Source of the DNA: Litoribacter populi
GTDB lineage: Bacteria; Bacteroidota; Bacteroidia; Cytophagales; Cyclobacteriaceae
NCBI RefSeq assembly: GCF_007483685.1
Contig: NZ_VMKN01000001.1
Location: forward strand, 3,393,440 to 3,457,439
Direction of reading: 5' to 3'
DNA length: 64,000 nucleotides
Positions within the stretch are counted from its first letter, which is position 1. Every line of letters begins with the position of its first letter. Shown in pieces: positions 48,791 to 57,628 of this stretch. The notes under the pieces are model-generated. The model was not told the DNA's origin. It saw only the letters and a list, made by a program, of their open reading frames with translations, and searched no databases. Made by a program: the position numbers and the translations under genes.

Positions 48791-48885
48791 GAAGACCGAG
48801 GACGGAAGACGGGAGACCGAAAGGTTCTAGGCCTGATGCTAGGATGGCGCTTTATTCGGTCTTCGGTCTTCGGTCTTCCGTCCTG
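48791..48885. repeat. Dispersed inverted repeat, GAAGACCGA family (long copy)
   Basis: GAAGACCGAGGACGGAAGAC and GGGAGACCGA on the left are mirrored by TCGGTCTTCGGTCTTCGG and TCTTCCGTCCTG on the right, where TCGGTCTTCGG is itself tandem. It has the same words as 24804-24860. The loop is GC-rich. It follows the DUF922 gene. Confidence 0.8.
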
Positions 48886-48942
48886 CCAATAAGTGGGAAA
48901 TAGGCTTTTAGCATAATTTCGGATAACAAAAATTAAATACTT

Positions 48943-49470
48943 ATGAAAGATATAGCGGAAAAGAAGAAAAGCACCAACATCGGTGAATATATTATCTATA
49001 TGTATCAGATGGAGGATCTGATCAGGTCTTACCAGTTTAACATGGAGGACATCCAGAAATATGTGGTAGCCCATTATCCTGTAGAAGAGGATAAGAAGGA
49101 TGAAATCTATGAATGGTTTACCGACTTGGGAGACAAGATGCAGGATGAGGGTGTGGTGGAAAACGGCCACTTATCAGATGTGCAGCTTTATGTGAATGCG
49201 CTCGCTGATCTCCATTGGGAGCTACTAAAAACCGACAAGGAGTATTTTCAAATATACGACCAAGCTAAGCCCTATATCCTAGACTTCATCTCCTCCTCAA
49301 ACGGTCAGGACATTGGCCACGAGATACAAATTTGCCTAAATGGAATTTACGGTCTTCTTTTAGCCAGACTTACTGGCAAGACCGTAAGTGAAGAGATTGA
49401 AAAGGCCACTTCTGCATTCGGTGCGGTATTGGGATACTTGAATCATTTGTATATGGAAAGGAAAAAGTGA
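48943..49470 (+). CDS. DUF4924 family protein
   Basis: A 175-aa all-helical cytoplasmic protein that fits DUF4924, with NIGEYIIYMYQMEDLIRSY near the N-terminus and GHEIQICLNGIYGLLLARL in the C-terminal half. No function is known. It is a single-gene unit after a dispersed repeat. Confidence 0.82.
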   Translation: MKDIAEKKKSTNIGEYIIYMYQMEDLIRSYQFNMEDIQKYVVAHYPVEEDKKDEIYEWFTDLGDKMQDEGVVENGHLSDVQLYVNALADLHWELLKTDKEYFQIYDQAKPYILDFISSSNGQDIGHEIQICLNGIYGLLLARLTGKTVSEEIEKATSAFGAVLGYLNHLYMERKK

Positions 49471-49657
49471 GCCCCTCTCATCTAAGTTAGGAAGTTGTAC
49501 AGTTAATTTTCAAACGGTATATTTATTTTTATAGCTAAATACTTGGTTTTTTTTAATTCACTTACTTTGGGCACAGGAATGATGTCGACACTTTTCCCAA
49601 GGTTAATATTGCTTCCTTTTTTAGTAAAAAGCATTTACACTTTAAATTTAATCTAAA

Positions 49658-49855
49658 ATGAAAAAGATGTTATTTTTAACTATTTTTACCGTAGGCCTGT
49701 TGGGAGGCACAAGTATTATGGCTTGTGATTATAACGGCTATTGGTGGGCATGTACTCAAGAAGAACAAGAAGAAATATTGGACAATGCTGAAGCAGAGTG
49801 CGGGAGAGATAATGTATTGATTTATTTCCCATCAGAAGAAGACTGTAATGGTTAA
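49658..49855 (+). CDS. Small secreted Cys-rich peptide
   Basis: A 65-aa peptide. Residues 1-22 form a signal peptide (MLFLTIFTVGLLGGTSIMA). The mature part of about 43 residues has four Cys (CDYNGYWWACTQ, AECGRD, EDCNG), is acidic and has three aromatic residues in NGYWW. It faintly recalls the NVEALA peptides found beside propeller lipoproteins in Bacteroidetes but lacks that motif. A terminator and then a propeller-like lipoprotein gene follow. Confidence 0.7.
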   Translation: MKKMLFLTIFTVGLLGGTSIMACDYNGYWWACTQEEQEEILDNAEAECGRDNVLIYFPSEEDCNG

Positions 49856-49869
49856 TGTTTAATGATTTA

Positions 49870-49897
49870 GGCCTTCAGATTCCTGAAGGCCTTTTTT
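49870..49897 (+). terminator. Terminator between small peptide and lipoprotein genes
   Basis: GGCCTTCAG pairs with CTGAAGGCC around a 4-nt loop, followed by six T. It lies 14 bp past the peptide stop and 12 bp before the next ATG, so it may attenuate transcription into the lipoprotein gene. Confidence 0.85.
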
Positions 49898-49908
49898 ACT
49901 CTATTATT

Positions 49909-51072
49909 ATGAAACAACCTAAACTATTGATTTTTATCTTTCTTTTTGCTAGCTGTAATTCTAAACTTCCAACCCGATATGAGGAGGTAGCAAAAATAAC
50001 AAACTTCTCAAAAACCATTTTTTATCCAGAACTGAATTTCAAAACGAAGTATACCGGAGGCATGGTTACTGCCCCCGTTGATGAAAGTGAATACTTAGTA
50101 GGATATAACTTCAAAAGAGGTAGTTTTGACTTTATCTCCACGGAGGATAAAAGTAGCTTTTATATTACCCTAGAGCCGGATGGACCAAATGCAATCAATG
50201 GTTTTATTTTATCCTTTTCATATAGCTTTGACCACCTTTATGTAAAGACAACTATTGGAATTTATAAAATGAGAATCAACTCCCATGAATCTTCCTATGT
50301 AGTTGAAAATAAAATAGTGATAGGGGACCCTACAAAAGTAAAATCAGATTTTTCTTTGGCCCCAGCAGGTTTTCTTTCTGAAGATTTACCAAGTGATGAT
50401 CTAATAATTTATCAACCAGATAAAATAATTACAAACGTCTATAAGTTTACAACGGAGTCCTCTCCTGATTTTTTTGATGGAAGTCATATTGCAGAATTTG
50501 ACCTAAAACTCCAAAAGGCTAAAAAGCTTCCAGTTTATTACCCAAGCCATCTAAAAGGAGAAACAGGCACCCTGTTCCCCACCCTTACTCAACCCTATTT
50601 AGCGTTGGCAGAAGAAACTTTAATAATCACCTACCCTGCTATAGATAGCCTATACTTATTCAACTTAAAAAACCACACAGCTACAGTTAAAAAAATAGGC
50701 GATCATCTAGAATTTGATAAACCAGATCCCTTAATTATAGGTAACAAAAACATGAGGGAGGCCGGGATTTTCACTTATCAAGCCAACTCTCCTAGATTCT
50801 TTAACCTAAAATATGATCCAATTAAAAGTCACTTCATCCAGATATATAAAGGATATATAGATTACGGGGAAAACAAAAGGCTCGCAAGATTCCGGTATGA
50901 TAACCATTACATTTTAACTTACGATGTAAAATTAAACCTTAAGGATATTTTTAAACTCGAACCGGAAATTGACATGGACCCTACGATTACAAAAAACGGT
51001 ATTCTTTTTTTTGCAAAAGAAGCCACTATAGAAGATGCTCTGGAATTTTATAAATGGGTCCAGGGTAATTGA
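49909..51072 (+). CDS. Beta-propeller-like lipoprotein (DUF4221-like)
   Basis: A 387-aa lipoprotein from ATG at 49909; an upstream in-frame ATG at 49855 would put 18 residues of hairpin sequence before the signal and is rejected. The signal peptide ends FLFASCNS (lipid Cys). The rest consists of repeated beta segments (FDHLYVKTTIGIYKM, DSLYLFNLKNHTA, RYDNHYILTYDVKL), as in six-bladed propellers of the DUF4221 type. The assignment is tentative. The preceding small Cys-rich peptide may be its partner. Confidence 0.7.
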   Translation: MKQPKLLIFIFLFASCNSKLPTRYEEVAKITNFSKTIFYPELNFKTKYTGGMVTAPVDESEYLVGYNFKRGSFDFISTEDKSSFYITLEPDGPNAINGFILSFSYSFDHLYVKTTIGIYKMRINSHESSYVVENKIVIGDPTKVKSDFSLAPAGFLSEDLPSDDLIIYQPDKIITNVYKFTTESSPDFFDGSHIAEFDLKLQKAKKLPVYYPSHLKGETGTLFPTLTQPYLALAEETLIITYPAIDSLYLFNLKNHTATVKKIGDHLEFDKPDPLIIGNKNMREAGIFTYQANSPRFFNLKYDPIKSHFIQIYKGYIDYGENKRLARFRYDNHYILTYDVKLNLKDIFKLEPEIDMDPTITKNGILFFAKEATIEDALEFYKWVQGN

Positions 51073-51090
51073 AAAAGATCTTTACAAAAA

Positions 51091-51165
51091 ACACCTACCA
51101 GGTTTCAAAAAAACCTGGCAGGTGTCATGAGGTTATACTCTAAGCCCTTTGTGCCTCTGTGGTTT
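51091..51165. repeat. Inverted repeat plus CTTTGTGCCTCTGTGG repeat
   Basis: ACACCTACCAGGTTT (51091-51105) pairs with AAACCTGGCAGGTGT (51111-51125) with one mismatch. It is followed by CCCTTTGTGCCTCTGTGGTT at about 51144-51163, the type of short repeat seen near GxxExxY genes. They fill the gap between convergent genes. Confidence 0.65.
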
Positions 51166-51173
51166 TATAAAAA

Positions 51174-51677
51174 TTACAAATCTAACTTTGAATTCTCGTC
51201 ATCGCTAGCCTGCTGTTGATAAGTCTCACCTTTTATAATGGCTTTCGAAATCTTGAAGAGCTGTACCATTTTATTAGCATTGCTGTCCCAGAATTCTGAG
51301 CTATGGGGAACAACCTTGATCAAAGCCAAATCCGGATCTTCTTTTCCCTCGGGAAACCACGCTTTCAATATGGGACTCCAAAGTTCGTCGACCTTGTTTT
51401 TGTCATGCACCAAAGATGCCTTTCCGCTGATGGAAACGTATGAATTGGAACCTTTGTCGGCATAGCTGAGGTTGACCTCGTCATGCTCGAGTATTTCCCC
51501 GGTTTTGGAGGAAAATTCGTTGGTAAAAAACCATAAATGGCCAGCCTCATCCATTTGGCTGGTAGTCATAGGACGAGCACGGAGCTCTTCACCGTCCTGT
51601 GTTACCATCATGGCCAATTCTATTTTTTCTATAAGTTCACGGAGCCTTTTCAACTCCTCATTTTTAGTCTGGGTCAT
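51174..51677 (-). CDS. Pyridoxamine 5'-phosphate oxidase-related general stress protein
   Basis: A 167-aa FMN-binding split-barrel protein of the general stress protein 26 type. Typical blocks are LRARPMTTSQMDEAGHLWFFT, SYADKGSNSYVSISGKA and the C-terminal MVQLFKISKAIIKGETYQ. It probably binds a flavin or flavin-like cofactor; a specific reaction is not known. It is a single gene, divergent from the Nudix gene. Confidence 0.88.
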   Translation of the reverse strand: MTQTKNEELKRLRELIEKIELAMMVTQDGEELRARPMTTSQMDEAGHLWFFTNEFSSKTGEILEHDEVNLSYADKGSNSYVSISGKASLVHDKNKVDELWSPILKAWFPEGKEDPDLALIKVVPHSSEFWDSNANKMVQLFKISKAIIKGETYQQQASDDENSKLDL

Positions 51678-51759
51678 AATATTTCGGGTTGTTTTGTGAT
51701 GAAATTATAACATACACTCCTCTATATTGTTCCATTTTTTCCAACCAACTTTAAACAAT

Positions 51760-52329
51760 ATGGAGGATAACCAAGCTAAAATCATCAAGGAGGAAATCGT
51801 ATTTGATGACCACTTTAAGATCAAAAAAGCAACTCTGCAGATTACCAAACCCAACGGGGAATGGAGCAATGAAATGGACAGGTTGAATTTTGAGCGGGCA
51901 GATTCTGTTGCAGCGGTAATTTACCTCGAGGACAAAGACGAATACCTTTTCACCAAGCAGTTTCGCTACCCTACCTTTCATAAAGTCGATGGCTGGATTT
52001 TGGAATTGGTGGCAGGGACAATGGAGGACAGTGAGTCTCCGGAGGAGACCCTGAAAAGGGAAATCTTGGAGGAAGCTGGCTTTGAGACTGACGACCCTAT
52101 TTTCTTAAATTCCTTTTTTGTAAGCCCAGGAGGTACCTCGGAAAGAATCCATCTGTATCTTTGCAAGACACGGTCCGACAGGCAGATTGAAAAAGGCGGC
52201 GGAGCGGAAGAGGAAAACGAGCACATTGAGCTTATTTTTCTCAGTAAAGAAGAGGTAAAAAGGAGACTGGCCAACCATGGTTTCAAGGATGCGAAAACCC
52301 TGATCGGACTGCTCCAAACGATAAAGTAA
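51760..52329 (+). CDS. Nudix hydrolase (NudK/ADP-ribose pyrophosphatase-like)
   Basis: A 189-aa Nudix enzyme from ATG at 51760. The Nudix box is complete, starting at G in GTMEDSESPEETLKREILEE and ending AGF, with REILEE at its core; it binds the metal that cleaves a nucleoside diphosphate linked to another group. FVSPGGTSERIHLYL after the box is like GDP-mannose and ADP-ribose pyrophosphatases. The inositol-phosphatase-like gene starts 3 bp after the stop, so the two probably form an operon. Confidence 0.92.
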   Translation: MEDNQAKIIKEEIVFDDHFKIKKATLQITKPNGEWSNEMDRLNFERADSVAAVIYLEDKDEYLFTKQFRYPTFHKVDGWILELVAGTMEDSESPEETLKREILEEAGFETDDPIFLNSFFVSPGGTSERIHLYLCKTRSDRQIEKGGGAEEENEHIELIFLSKEEVKRRLANHGFKDAKTLIGLLQTIK

Positions 52330-52332
52330 CCC

Positions 52333-53172
52333 ATGGATTTTATTCAGATCAGCAAAACCCTATTTTCATCCCTTCAGGAAAAACTCAATTTACACCGCAG
52401 ACAAAAGGGGCTTTTTGGTCTCAACAATGCTTCGGATAAGGAAGTGAAGGCCACCCATCTGATAGATGAAGTGGCCTTTGAAGTTATAAAGGAAGAACTT
52501 TTGGATCTCCCTATCAATATTTTCATGGAGGGCTTCCCGGCGATAATGGCAGAAGGGGCAAAATACAACTTTTATATAGACCCGGTGGATGGAAGCAGGA
52601 ACTGGGATCGCGGAGTAGGTGACCCATCTTTATGTCTTGCGATAAGCGAGGCGAAGGAAAACCTCAAGTTCAGCAACCTATTTTTTGCCTTTATCGGGGG
52701 TTACCATTCCCAAGACCAATATTTCGTAAAAGAAGGAAAAGCTATCTTTGATTCGTTTTTACTACAAAAGGAAGTGGAGATCAACACACAAAATTCAGCC
52801 ATGAGACTTTCAGATGCACATGCCTATTTGAAACCAGGTTATTCCGCCACCAAAGAGCATTTTGACTATTGTTGGCCAATTTATCCCTTGGTGAAAGATA
52901 TCCGGGCCATTGATAACAGCGGAATGGACCTTTGTGAAATTGCCCGAGGAGCAGCGGACTTTTCCATCGAGGCCCGCAAGCTGTCTGACTTCTATAACTT
53001 GCTGGCTTTTCCTATTCTGAAGGCAGCCGGTGGGGTTTTGACGGATTTGGCAGGGCGTGACCTTACAAACTGCGCCATTGACCTGGAGGGGCAATATGAT
53101 TTTATCGCGGCAGGGAATAATACCTTAGTAAATGAAATACTTAAAAACCGCGGAGAATCAGTGATGGATTGA
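52333..53172 (+). CDS. Inositol monophosphatase-family protein
   Basis: A 279-aa protein of the FIG superfamily, which includes inositol monophosphatase, fructose bisphosphatase and 3'-phosphoadenosine phosphatase (CysQ). The metal-binding motif is IDPVDGSRNWDRG (about 82-94), and AGGVLTDLAGRDL near the C-terminus fits the family. The usual WDxAA block is replaced by FYNLLAFPILKAAGG, so substrate is uncertain. It is coupled to the Nudix gene; both may act on related nucleotide or sugar phosphates. Confidence 0.82.
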   Translation: MDFIQISKTLFSSLQEKLNLHRRQKGLFGLNNASDKEVKATHLIDEVAFEVIKEELLDLPINIFMEGFPAIMAEGAKYNFYIDPVDGSRNWDRGVGDPSLCLAISEAKENLKFSNLFFAFIGGYHSQDQYFVKEGKAIFDSFLLQKEVEINTQNSAMRLSDAHAYLKPGYSATKEHFDYCWPIYPLVKDIRAIDNSGMDLCEIARGAADFSIEARKLSDFYNLLAFPILKAAGGVLTDLAGRDLTNCAIDLEGQYDFIAAGNNTLVNEILKNRGESVMD

Positions 53173-53189
53173 TTATTTCATTATTGAGT

Positions 53190-55118
53190 TTAATCAAAAA
53201 TACCGTATTCGTAGATACTTCGGTAGATGTTGTTCTGCTCCGCATAATTTAGGAATTTCTGATAGAAAGGATGGTTACCGATGGTGGAGCTGTCCCCTAT
53301 CACCACCAACTTTCGCTTTGCGCGGGTCAGGGCAACGTTCATGCGTCGGGTGTCCGAAAGGAAGCCGATTTCCGCATCTGCATTGGACCGCACCAAACTT
53401 ATGAAAATGATATCCCTCTCCTGCCCTTGAAATCCATCAATGGAGTCTACTGTTATAGCATTCTTGACCGCATTCAGATACGGAAAGCTTTCCTCATCAA
53501 GCAATTCCTTGAGTTTGGCCACTTGAGCCCTGTAAGGTGAGATTATTCCAATGGTCCATTGATGATGATTTACCTTTTCTGCCTTCACCCTTTCTATAGT
53601 TTTCTCCAATTGGGAAAGCACAAAGTGAGCTTCATCGGAATTAAACTTGCTCAAGCTGTCTTTTTCGATCTGTTCTCCAAAACCACTTCCAGCCGTGTCG
53701 ATAAAAAGCATGGCGGGCTCCCCATCATCTAAGGTCCTTTCCGCAATAGAGTTTTCAGCGATCAAGCGCCCCTGATAAAACTCTTGATTGGAAAAACCCA
53801 TGATGAGGTTAGGCATGCGGTACTGCAAGGTCAGCATCGTGGCCACTTCAGGTTGCCGTTGAATGGTTTTCTCAAACAAGGTGATTTTTAAGCCTGCTTC
53901 TCCAGCTTCATACGATTTGACTGTCGGCGGCAACTGGCAATGGTCCCCAGCCATTACTACCTTCCTTGTTTTCAAAATCGGAATCCAAGTGGCTGGCTCC
54001 AAACCCTGACCAGCTTCGTCAATAAAAGCTACTGGAAAGCTTCTATCCTTCAAAACCGTATGATTGGCTCCAACTAAAGTGGTGGCGATCACCTGGGCGT
54101 TCTGCAATACGTCCTGCAGAATGTAATCTTCAAGCATTGCAGCCTCATCCTTCAATCTGGTTGCAGCCTCAAACATTCTTTTGCGCTGCATCCTTTCATC
54201 ATGGCCAAAATTCCGCTTATGCTTGCGGGCTACAGTCCTAAATTCGTTGGCATCCCTTTTCAGTTTTTTCAAATCTTTATAAGTTGGATGGGAGGCTACC
54301 TGATAATCCAAAGTATTTTCGATGATCCGGTCTTCTATCCTAGCCGGATGCCCCAAACGCACCACTTGGATGTTTTTATCTAGTAGCTTTTCAACCAATA
54401 AATCCACTGCTGCGTTGCTTGGTGCACAAACCAATACCTGAGGATTAAGCTTCAGGCTTTCCTCCACGGCGCCTACCAAGGTAGTGGTTTTGCCCGTGCC
54501 TGGAGGGCCATGAATGATAGCTACATCCTGGGCATCAGCCATTTTCTGAAGAGCTTCCACCTGGCTAGAGTTCAAATGCGAGTCGGGGGAAATGTCCACC
54601 GAGGAAAATACAGGCTTTTTGTAACCTAAAAGGATATCACGCAATTCTGCAGTCCTGCCCTTTTCTGCCCGTTGCAAGGCTTTCATGGCTGCCTGCATCT
54701 CTTTGTAGGAGGTTTGATCAAACAGCAGGTCCATGCCTAGCTTTCCAGACTTAAGCCAATCGGGAGTAAAAGAGGAGTTGAAGGTTACCGTTATGGTATT
54801 TTTATTGGCGGAATTGACTACGCCACCAAGTCTTCCTTCTTCGGTAGAGACAAAGTCCTGCAGACAGAACAAGGAAATTGATTTCCCGGACTGAAACTGA
54901 TTGGCTTCCCGGAGTCCATCACCTTCAAAAGTCAACATGAGTCGATCCCCGAGCAAAAACCGCTGACTTTTGAGCTGCAAAGGATATAAACACACTCCCT
55001 CCTGCTTTTTCTCCTGAAGAGATTTGTTCTGGGATTTTTTGATAAATCCCTTATAATCTTCATCCCACTCTATCTGGAGAAGGAGAAGCGTTTGTTCCAA
55101 TTCCGCGTGTATTGCCAT
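53190..55118 (-). CDS. Superfamily 1 helicase, IGHMBP2/SMUBP-2-like
   Basis: A 642-aa SF1B-type helicase like eukaryotic IGHMBP2/Upf1 and archaeal Dna2-type relatives. Motif I is IHGPPGTGKTTT (about 202-213), motif II AFIDEAGQGLEPA, motif III MAGDHCQLPP, and motifs V-VI TVDSIDGFQGQERDIIFISL and MNVALTRAKRKL. An N-terminal beta domain precedes the motor. It probably unwinds RNA or DNA 5' to 3'. It is a single-gene unit. Confidence 0.93.
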   Translation of the reverse strand: MAIHAELEQTLLLLQIEWDEDYKGFIKKSQNKSLQEKKQEGVCLYPLQLKSQRFLLGDRLMLTFEGDGLREANQFQSGKSISLFCLQDFVSTEEGRLGGVVNSANKNTITVTFNSSFTPDWLKSGKLGMDLLFDQTSYKEMQAAMKALQRAEKGRTAELRDILLGYKKPVFSSVDISPDSHLNSSQVEALQKMADAQDVAIIHGPPGTGKTTTLVGAVEESLKLNPQVLVCAPSNAAVDLLVEKLLDKNIQVVRLGHPARIEDRIIENTLDYQVASHPTYKDLKKLKRDANEFRTVARKHKRNFGHDERMQRKRMFEAATRLKDEAAMLEDYILQDVLQNAQVIATTLVGANHTVLKDRSFPVAFIDEAGQGLEPATWIPILKTRKVVMAGDHCQLPPTVKSYEAGEAGLKITLFEKTIQRQPEVATMLTLQYRMPNLIMGFSNQEFYQGRLIAENSIAERTLDDGEPAMLFIDTAGSGFGEQIEKDSLSKFNSDEAHFVLSQLEKTIERVKAEKVNHHQWTIGIISPYRAQVAKLKELLDEESFPYLNAVKNAITVDSIDGFQGQERDIIFISLVRSNADAEIGFLSDTRRMNVALTRAKRKLVVIGDSSTIGNHPFYQKFLNYAEQNNIYRSIYEYGIFD

Positions 55119-55321
55119 AGATATTTAGTAAATCTAAAGTAAAGTACTGCAAAATATTTGAAGGTACATAGAAGTGTAAGGGTTGGAAGAGCACAGTTCG
55201 AAATTCAAAAAGACCACTTGGAAGATTAAGAATGTGAAAATTACTGCGATGGAAGGACAATAATAACGAGGATATTTCTTCTAAAAATGTAACTTTAGTC
55301 TTGAAAACTAATATATTTAGG

Positions 55322-55353
55322 TTGTCAAAAGTATAATCAACACCTTAAGTTTG
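55322..55353 (+). promoter_or_regulatory. Promoter of acpH
   Basis: TTG at 55322-55324, a 21-nt spacer and TAAGTTTG at 55346-55353 fit the -33/-7 consensus. Transcription would begin at about 55360, the base where the TTG start codon of acpH begins, so the mRNA may be leaderless. Confidence 0.45.
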
Positions 55354-55359
55354 TAAATT

Positions 55360-55968
55360 TTGAATTTTCTAGCACACGCATACTTGTCTTTTGGAGAACC
55401 TAAGGTGCTGATCGGTAACTTTATAGCGGATTTCGTCAGGGGTGACCTGACTAAAACCTACGATACCGAAGTGATTATCGGGGTAAAGCTCCACCGGGCA
55501 ATTGATGCTTACACCGACAGCCACCCTGAAGTGAAAGCCGTACAGGAACTATTGAAACCGGCCTACGCCCGATATTCTTCTGTTATATCGGACATGTTTT
55601 TTGATCATTTTCTGGCTGTAAGCTGGAGCGAGTATCATAACGTACCAATCAAGGAATTTTCCCAGGAGGTGTACAAAGTCATGACCCAATTTACAGTCGA
55701 TCATCCGCATCCACTTCCCGAAAAGTTCAACATTGCCTTTGACCTGATGGTCAAAAACGACTGGTTGATGTCCTACACCACTATTGCAGGCATGAAACAA
55801 GCAATGAAAGGAATGGCCAACCGGACAACTTTTGAAAGTAAAATGGAGACTTCCCATCTTTTTCTACAGGAACACTATGAAGAAATCAAAGCCCCTTTCC
55901 ACAGGTTTTTCCCCCAATTGGTGGAATTCTCCAAGCGACACCTGGAAGAGCTGAAAGAAAAAGTATGA
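55360..55968 (+). CDS. acpH: Acyl carrier protein phosphodiesterase
   Basis: AcpH removes the phosphopantetheine arm from acyl carrier protein. The 202-aa protein starts MNFLAHAYLS, the normal family start, encoded by TTG at 55360; no ATG is available. Conserved parts are GNFIADFVRGD, GVKLHRAIDAYTDSHP and SDMFFDHFLA, which carry the HD-like metal ligands. It overlaps the next gene by 4 bp. Confidence 0.92.
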   Translation: MNFLAHAYLSFGEPKVLIGNFIADFVRGDLTKTYDTEVIIGVKLHRAIDAYTDSHPEVKAVQELLKPAYARYSSVISDMFFDHFLAVSWSEYHNVPIKEFSQEVYKVMTQFTVDHPHPLPEKFNIAFDLMVKNDWLMSYTTIAGMKQAMKGMANRTTFESKMETSHLFLQEHYEEIKAPFHRFFPQLVEFSKRHLEELKEKV

Positions 55969-56411
55969 TTGATTGCAAACCGAAAACCGGAACTTACTTC
56001 TCCTTGTCTATAGTGGTCCTGATCCTTTTTTCAGGACTGATCTATATTCTGATTGATTTTGCCCAAAAGCAAACCTATGGATTTGTTTTTTACCTTTTCA
56101 GTGCCACTTTACTCACTGTGGTTCTTCTAATTATTTTGGTAAAAATGATGGCGGGCTTTAGATTCATATCTGCTGGCAAGGAAAGTCTGAATGTCCGATT
56201 GCCACTCAGGGGGTTAAAAAAAAGTTACAAATTGCAGGATATATTAGCTTGGCAGGAAGAGGTGATTGTGACGAACAAAAAAGAATTCAGGCAAATGACT
56301 ATTGTTTTTGCCGACCAAACTTCATTTAGCCTCAGCAATCATGAGCATACCAATTACGGCCAGTTGGCTAGTTATCTGGGAAAGAAAGTTCCGAGAAAAA
56401 AACTAAAATAA
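55965..56411 (+). CDS. Small membrane protein coupled to acpH
   Basis: A 148-aa protein with two membrane segments (LSIVVLILFSGLIYILIDF and GFVFYLFSATLLTVVLLIILV, each under 22 residues long) and a cytoplasmic C-terminal domain that resembles a small PH-like beta sandwich (KLQDILAWQEEVIVTNKKEF). It overlaps acpH by 4 bp (ATGA). I do not recognise a named family. Confidence 0.7.
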   Translation: MIDCKPKTGTYFSLSIVVLILFSGLIYILIDFAQKQTYGFVFYLFSATLLTVVLLIILVKMMAGFRFISAGKESLNVRLPLRGLKKSYKLQDILAWQEEVIVTNKKEFRQMTIVFADQTSFSLSNHEHTNYGQLASYLGKKVPRKKLK

Positions 56412-56437
56412 GGCTCCAATTGGAGCCTTATTTTTTT
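56405..56437. terminator. Bidirectional terminator
   Basis: A perfect 15-bp inverted repeat (AAAATAAGGCTCCAA and complement) centred at 56419/56420 with T runs at both ends. It includes the stop of the membrane-protein gene and precedes the stop of the convergent M42 gene. Confidence 0.85.
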
Positions 56438-56441
56438 ACCC

Positions 56442-57488
56442 TCAATGTGTCCACTCGTATTTATCCAAATTTTCCAAACAGTCATTCAGTAGATCAATGC
56501 TTGCTTGAATATCCTTTTTGTTAGCCATTTCGATCACCTGATGCAAATGGCGAGTAGGGATGGATATAGCACCAGCGATGGCTCCTTGCTTGCCCATCCG
56601 CTGCAACCCCGCCGTATCAGTTCCTCCAGCGGTCAATATCTCAGGCTGCCAAGCAATTTGCTTTTCATCAGCTGTCTTCTTCATAAAATCTACCATCCTA
56701 TAATCACATATGGTCATGGCATCCATGATCTTGATGGCTGTTCCTTTGCCTAATTCAGTAATTTTCTCGTGTGCTTGGGCACCCGGCACATCATAGGCAA
56801 TGGTGGTGTCCAAGGCAATCCCAAAATCCGGATCGATCTGGTGGGCGGCTACGTTGGCTCCTCTAATTCCCACTTCCTCTTGTACGGTGAAAGTAGCATA
56901 AAGATCATACGGCATATCTCCAACCGTACGTAGAGTTTCCAGCAAAATAAAAACAGCAACTCGGTTGTCGATGGATTTACAATTGACGCAATCTCCCATT
57001 TCAATCAGATGGCGTTCTCTGGTAATGGGATCCCCCACTTTGATAACCTTCTCAGCCTCTTCCTTGCTCATACCCAAATCAATGAAATAGTCGGTCAGTT
57101 TAGGAAGTTTACCTCGCTCCTCCTGACTCATCACATGGATTGGTTTGCTACCCATTACACCTATGACATCATTCTTACCGTGGATAATTACTCTTTGGGC
57201 AGTCAGCGTCTTAGGATCAAAGCCTCCAAGCGGATGGAAGCGTACAAAACCTTGGTCATCGATATGGGTCACGATAAAGCCAATTTCATCCATGTGAGCG
57301 GCTACCATGACCTTTTTGCCGTCTGTGTTATTTTTACCCCTTTTTATGGCGATGATACTCCCCATATTGTCCACTTTGACCTCATCGACCAAATTATCCA
57401 ATACCTTTAAAATATAGTTTCTAATAGGAGCTTCAAATCCCGGCGCTCCGGGTACTTCGCATACATTTTTTAACAGGTCTATGTCCAT
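56442..57488 (-). CDS. M42 family metallopeptidase (aminopeptidase)
   Basis: A 348-aa cytoplasmic peptidase of family M42, which forms tetrahedral dodecamers and trims N-terminal residues from peptides. The metal and catalytic residues are visible in MVAAHMDEIGF, KSIDNRVAVF, TVQEEVGIRGA, GIALDTT and IPTRHLHQ. Residue selectivity cannot be read from the sequence. It is a single gene. Confidence 0.94.
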   Translation of the reverse strand: MDIDLLKNVCEVPGAPGFEAPIRNYILKVLDNLVDEVKVDNMGSIIAIKRGKNNTDGKKVMVAAHMDEIGFIVTHIDDQGFVRFHPLGGFDPKTLTAQRVIIHGKNDVIGVMGSKPIHVMSQEERGKLPKLTDYFIDLGMSKEEAEKVIKVGDPITRERHLIEMGDCVNCKSIDNRVAVFILLETLRTVGDMPYDLYATFTVQEEVGIRGANVAAHQIDPDFGIALDTTIAYDVPGAQAHEKITELGKGTAIKIMDAMTICDYRMVDFMKKTADEKQIAWQPEILTAGGTDTAGLQRMGKQGAIAGAISIPTRHLHQVIEMANKKDIQASIDLLNDCLENLDKYEWTH

Positions 57489-57628
57489 ATAAGCTTCTTT
57501 TTGGTAATAAATGACGTAAAAGTTTTTCTCCCAATTTTTTATCTAAGACAATCCATAATGGAAACTGGCATATATTTTTCAAGTGTAAATACACAAACAA
57601 AGTTATTAAAATATTGTAGCCTTATTCA

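Noticed and set aside
48484-49170. Minus-strand 228-aa reading frame over the repeat at 48.8 kb
   Set aside because: It overlaps the DUF922 and DUF4924 genes and reads the GAAGACCGA repeat as DGRPKTEDR, the same as a frame over the repeat at 24.8 kb; a translation of repeat DNA.
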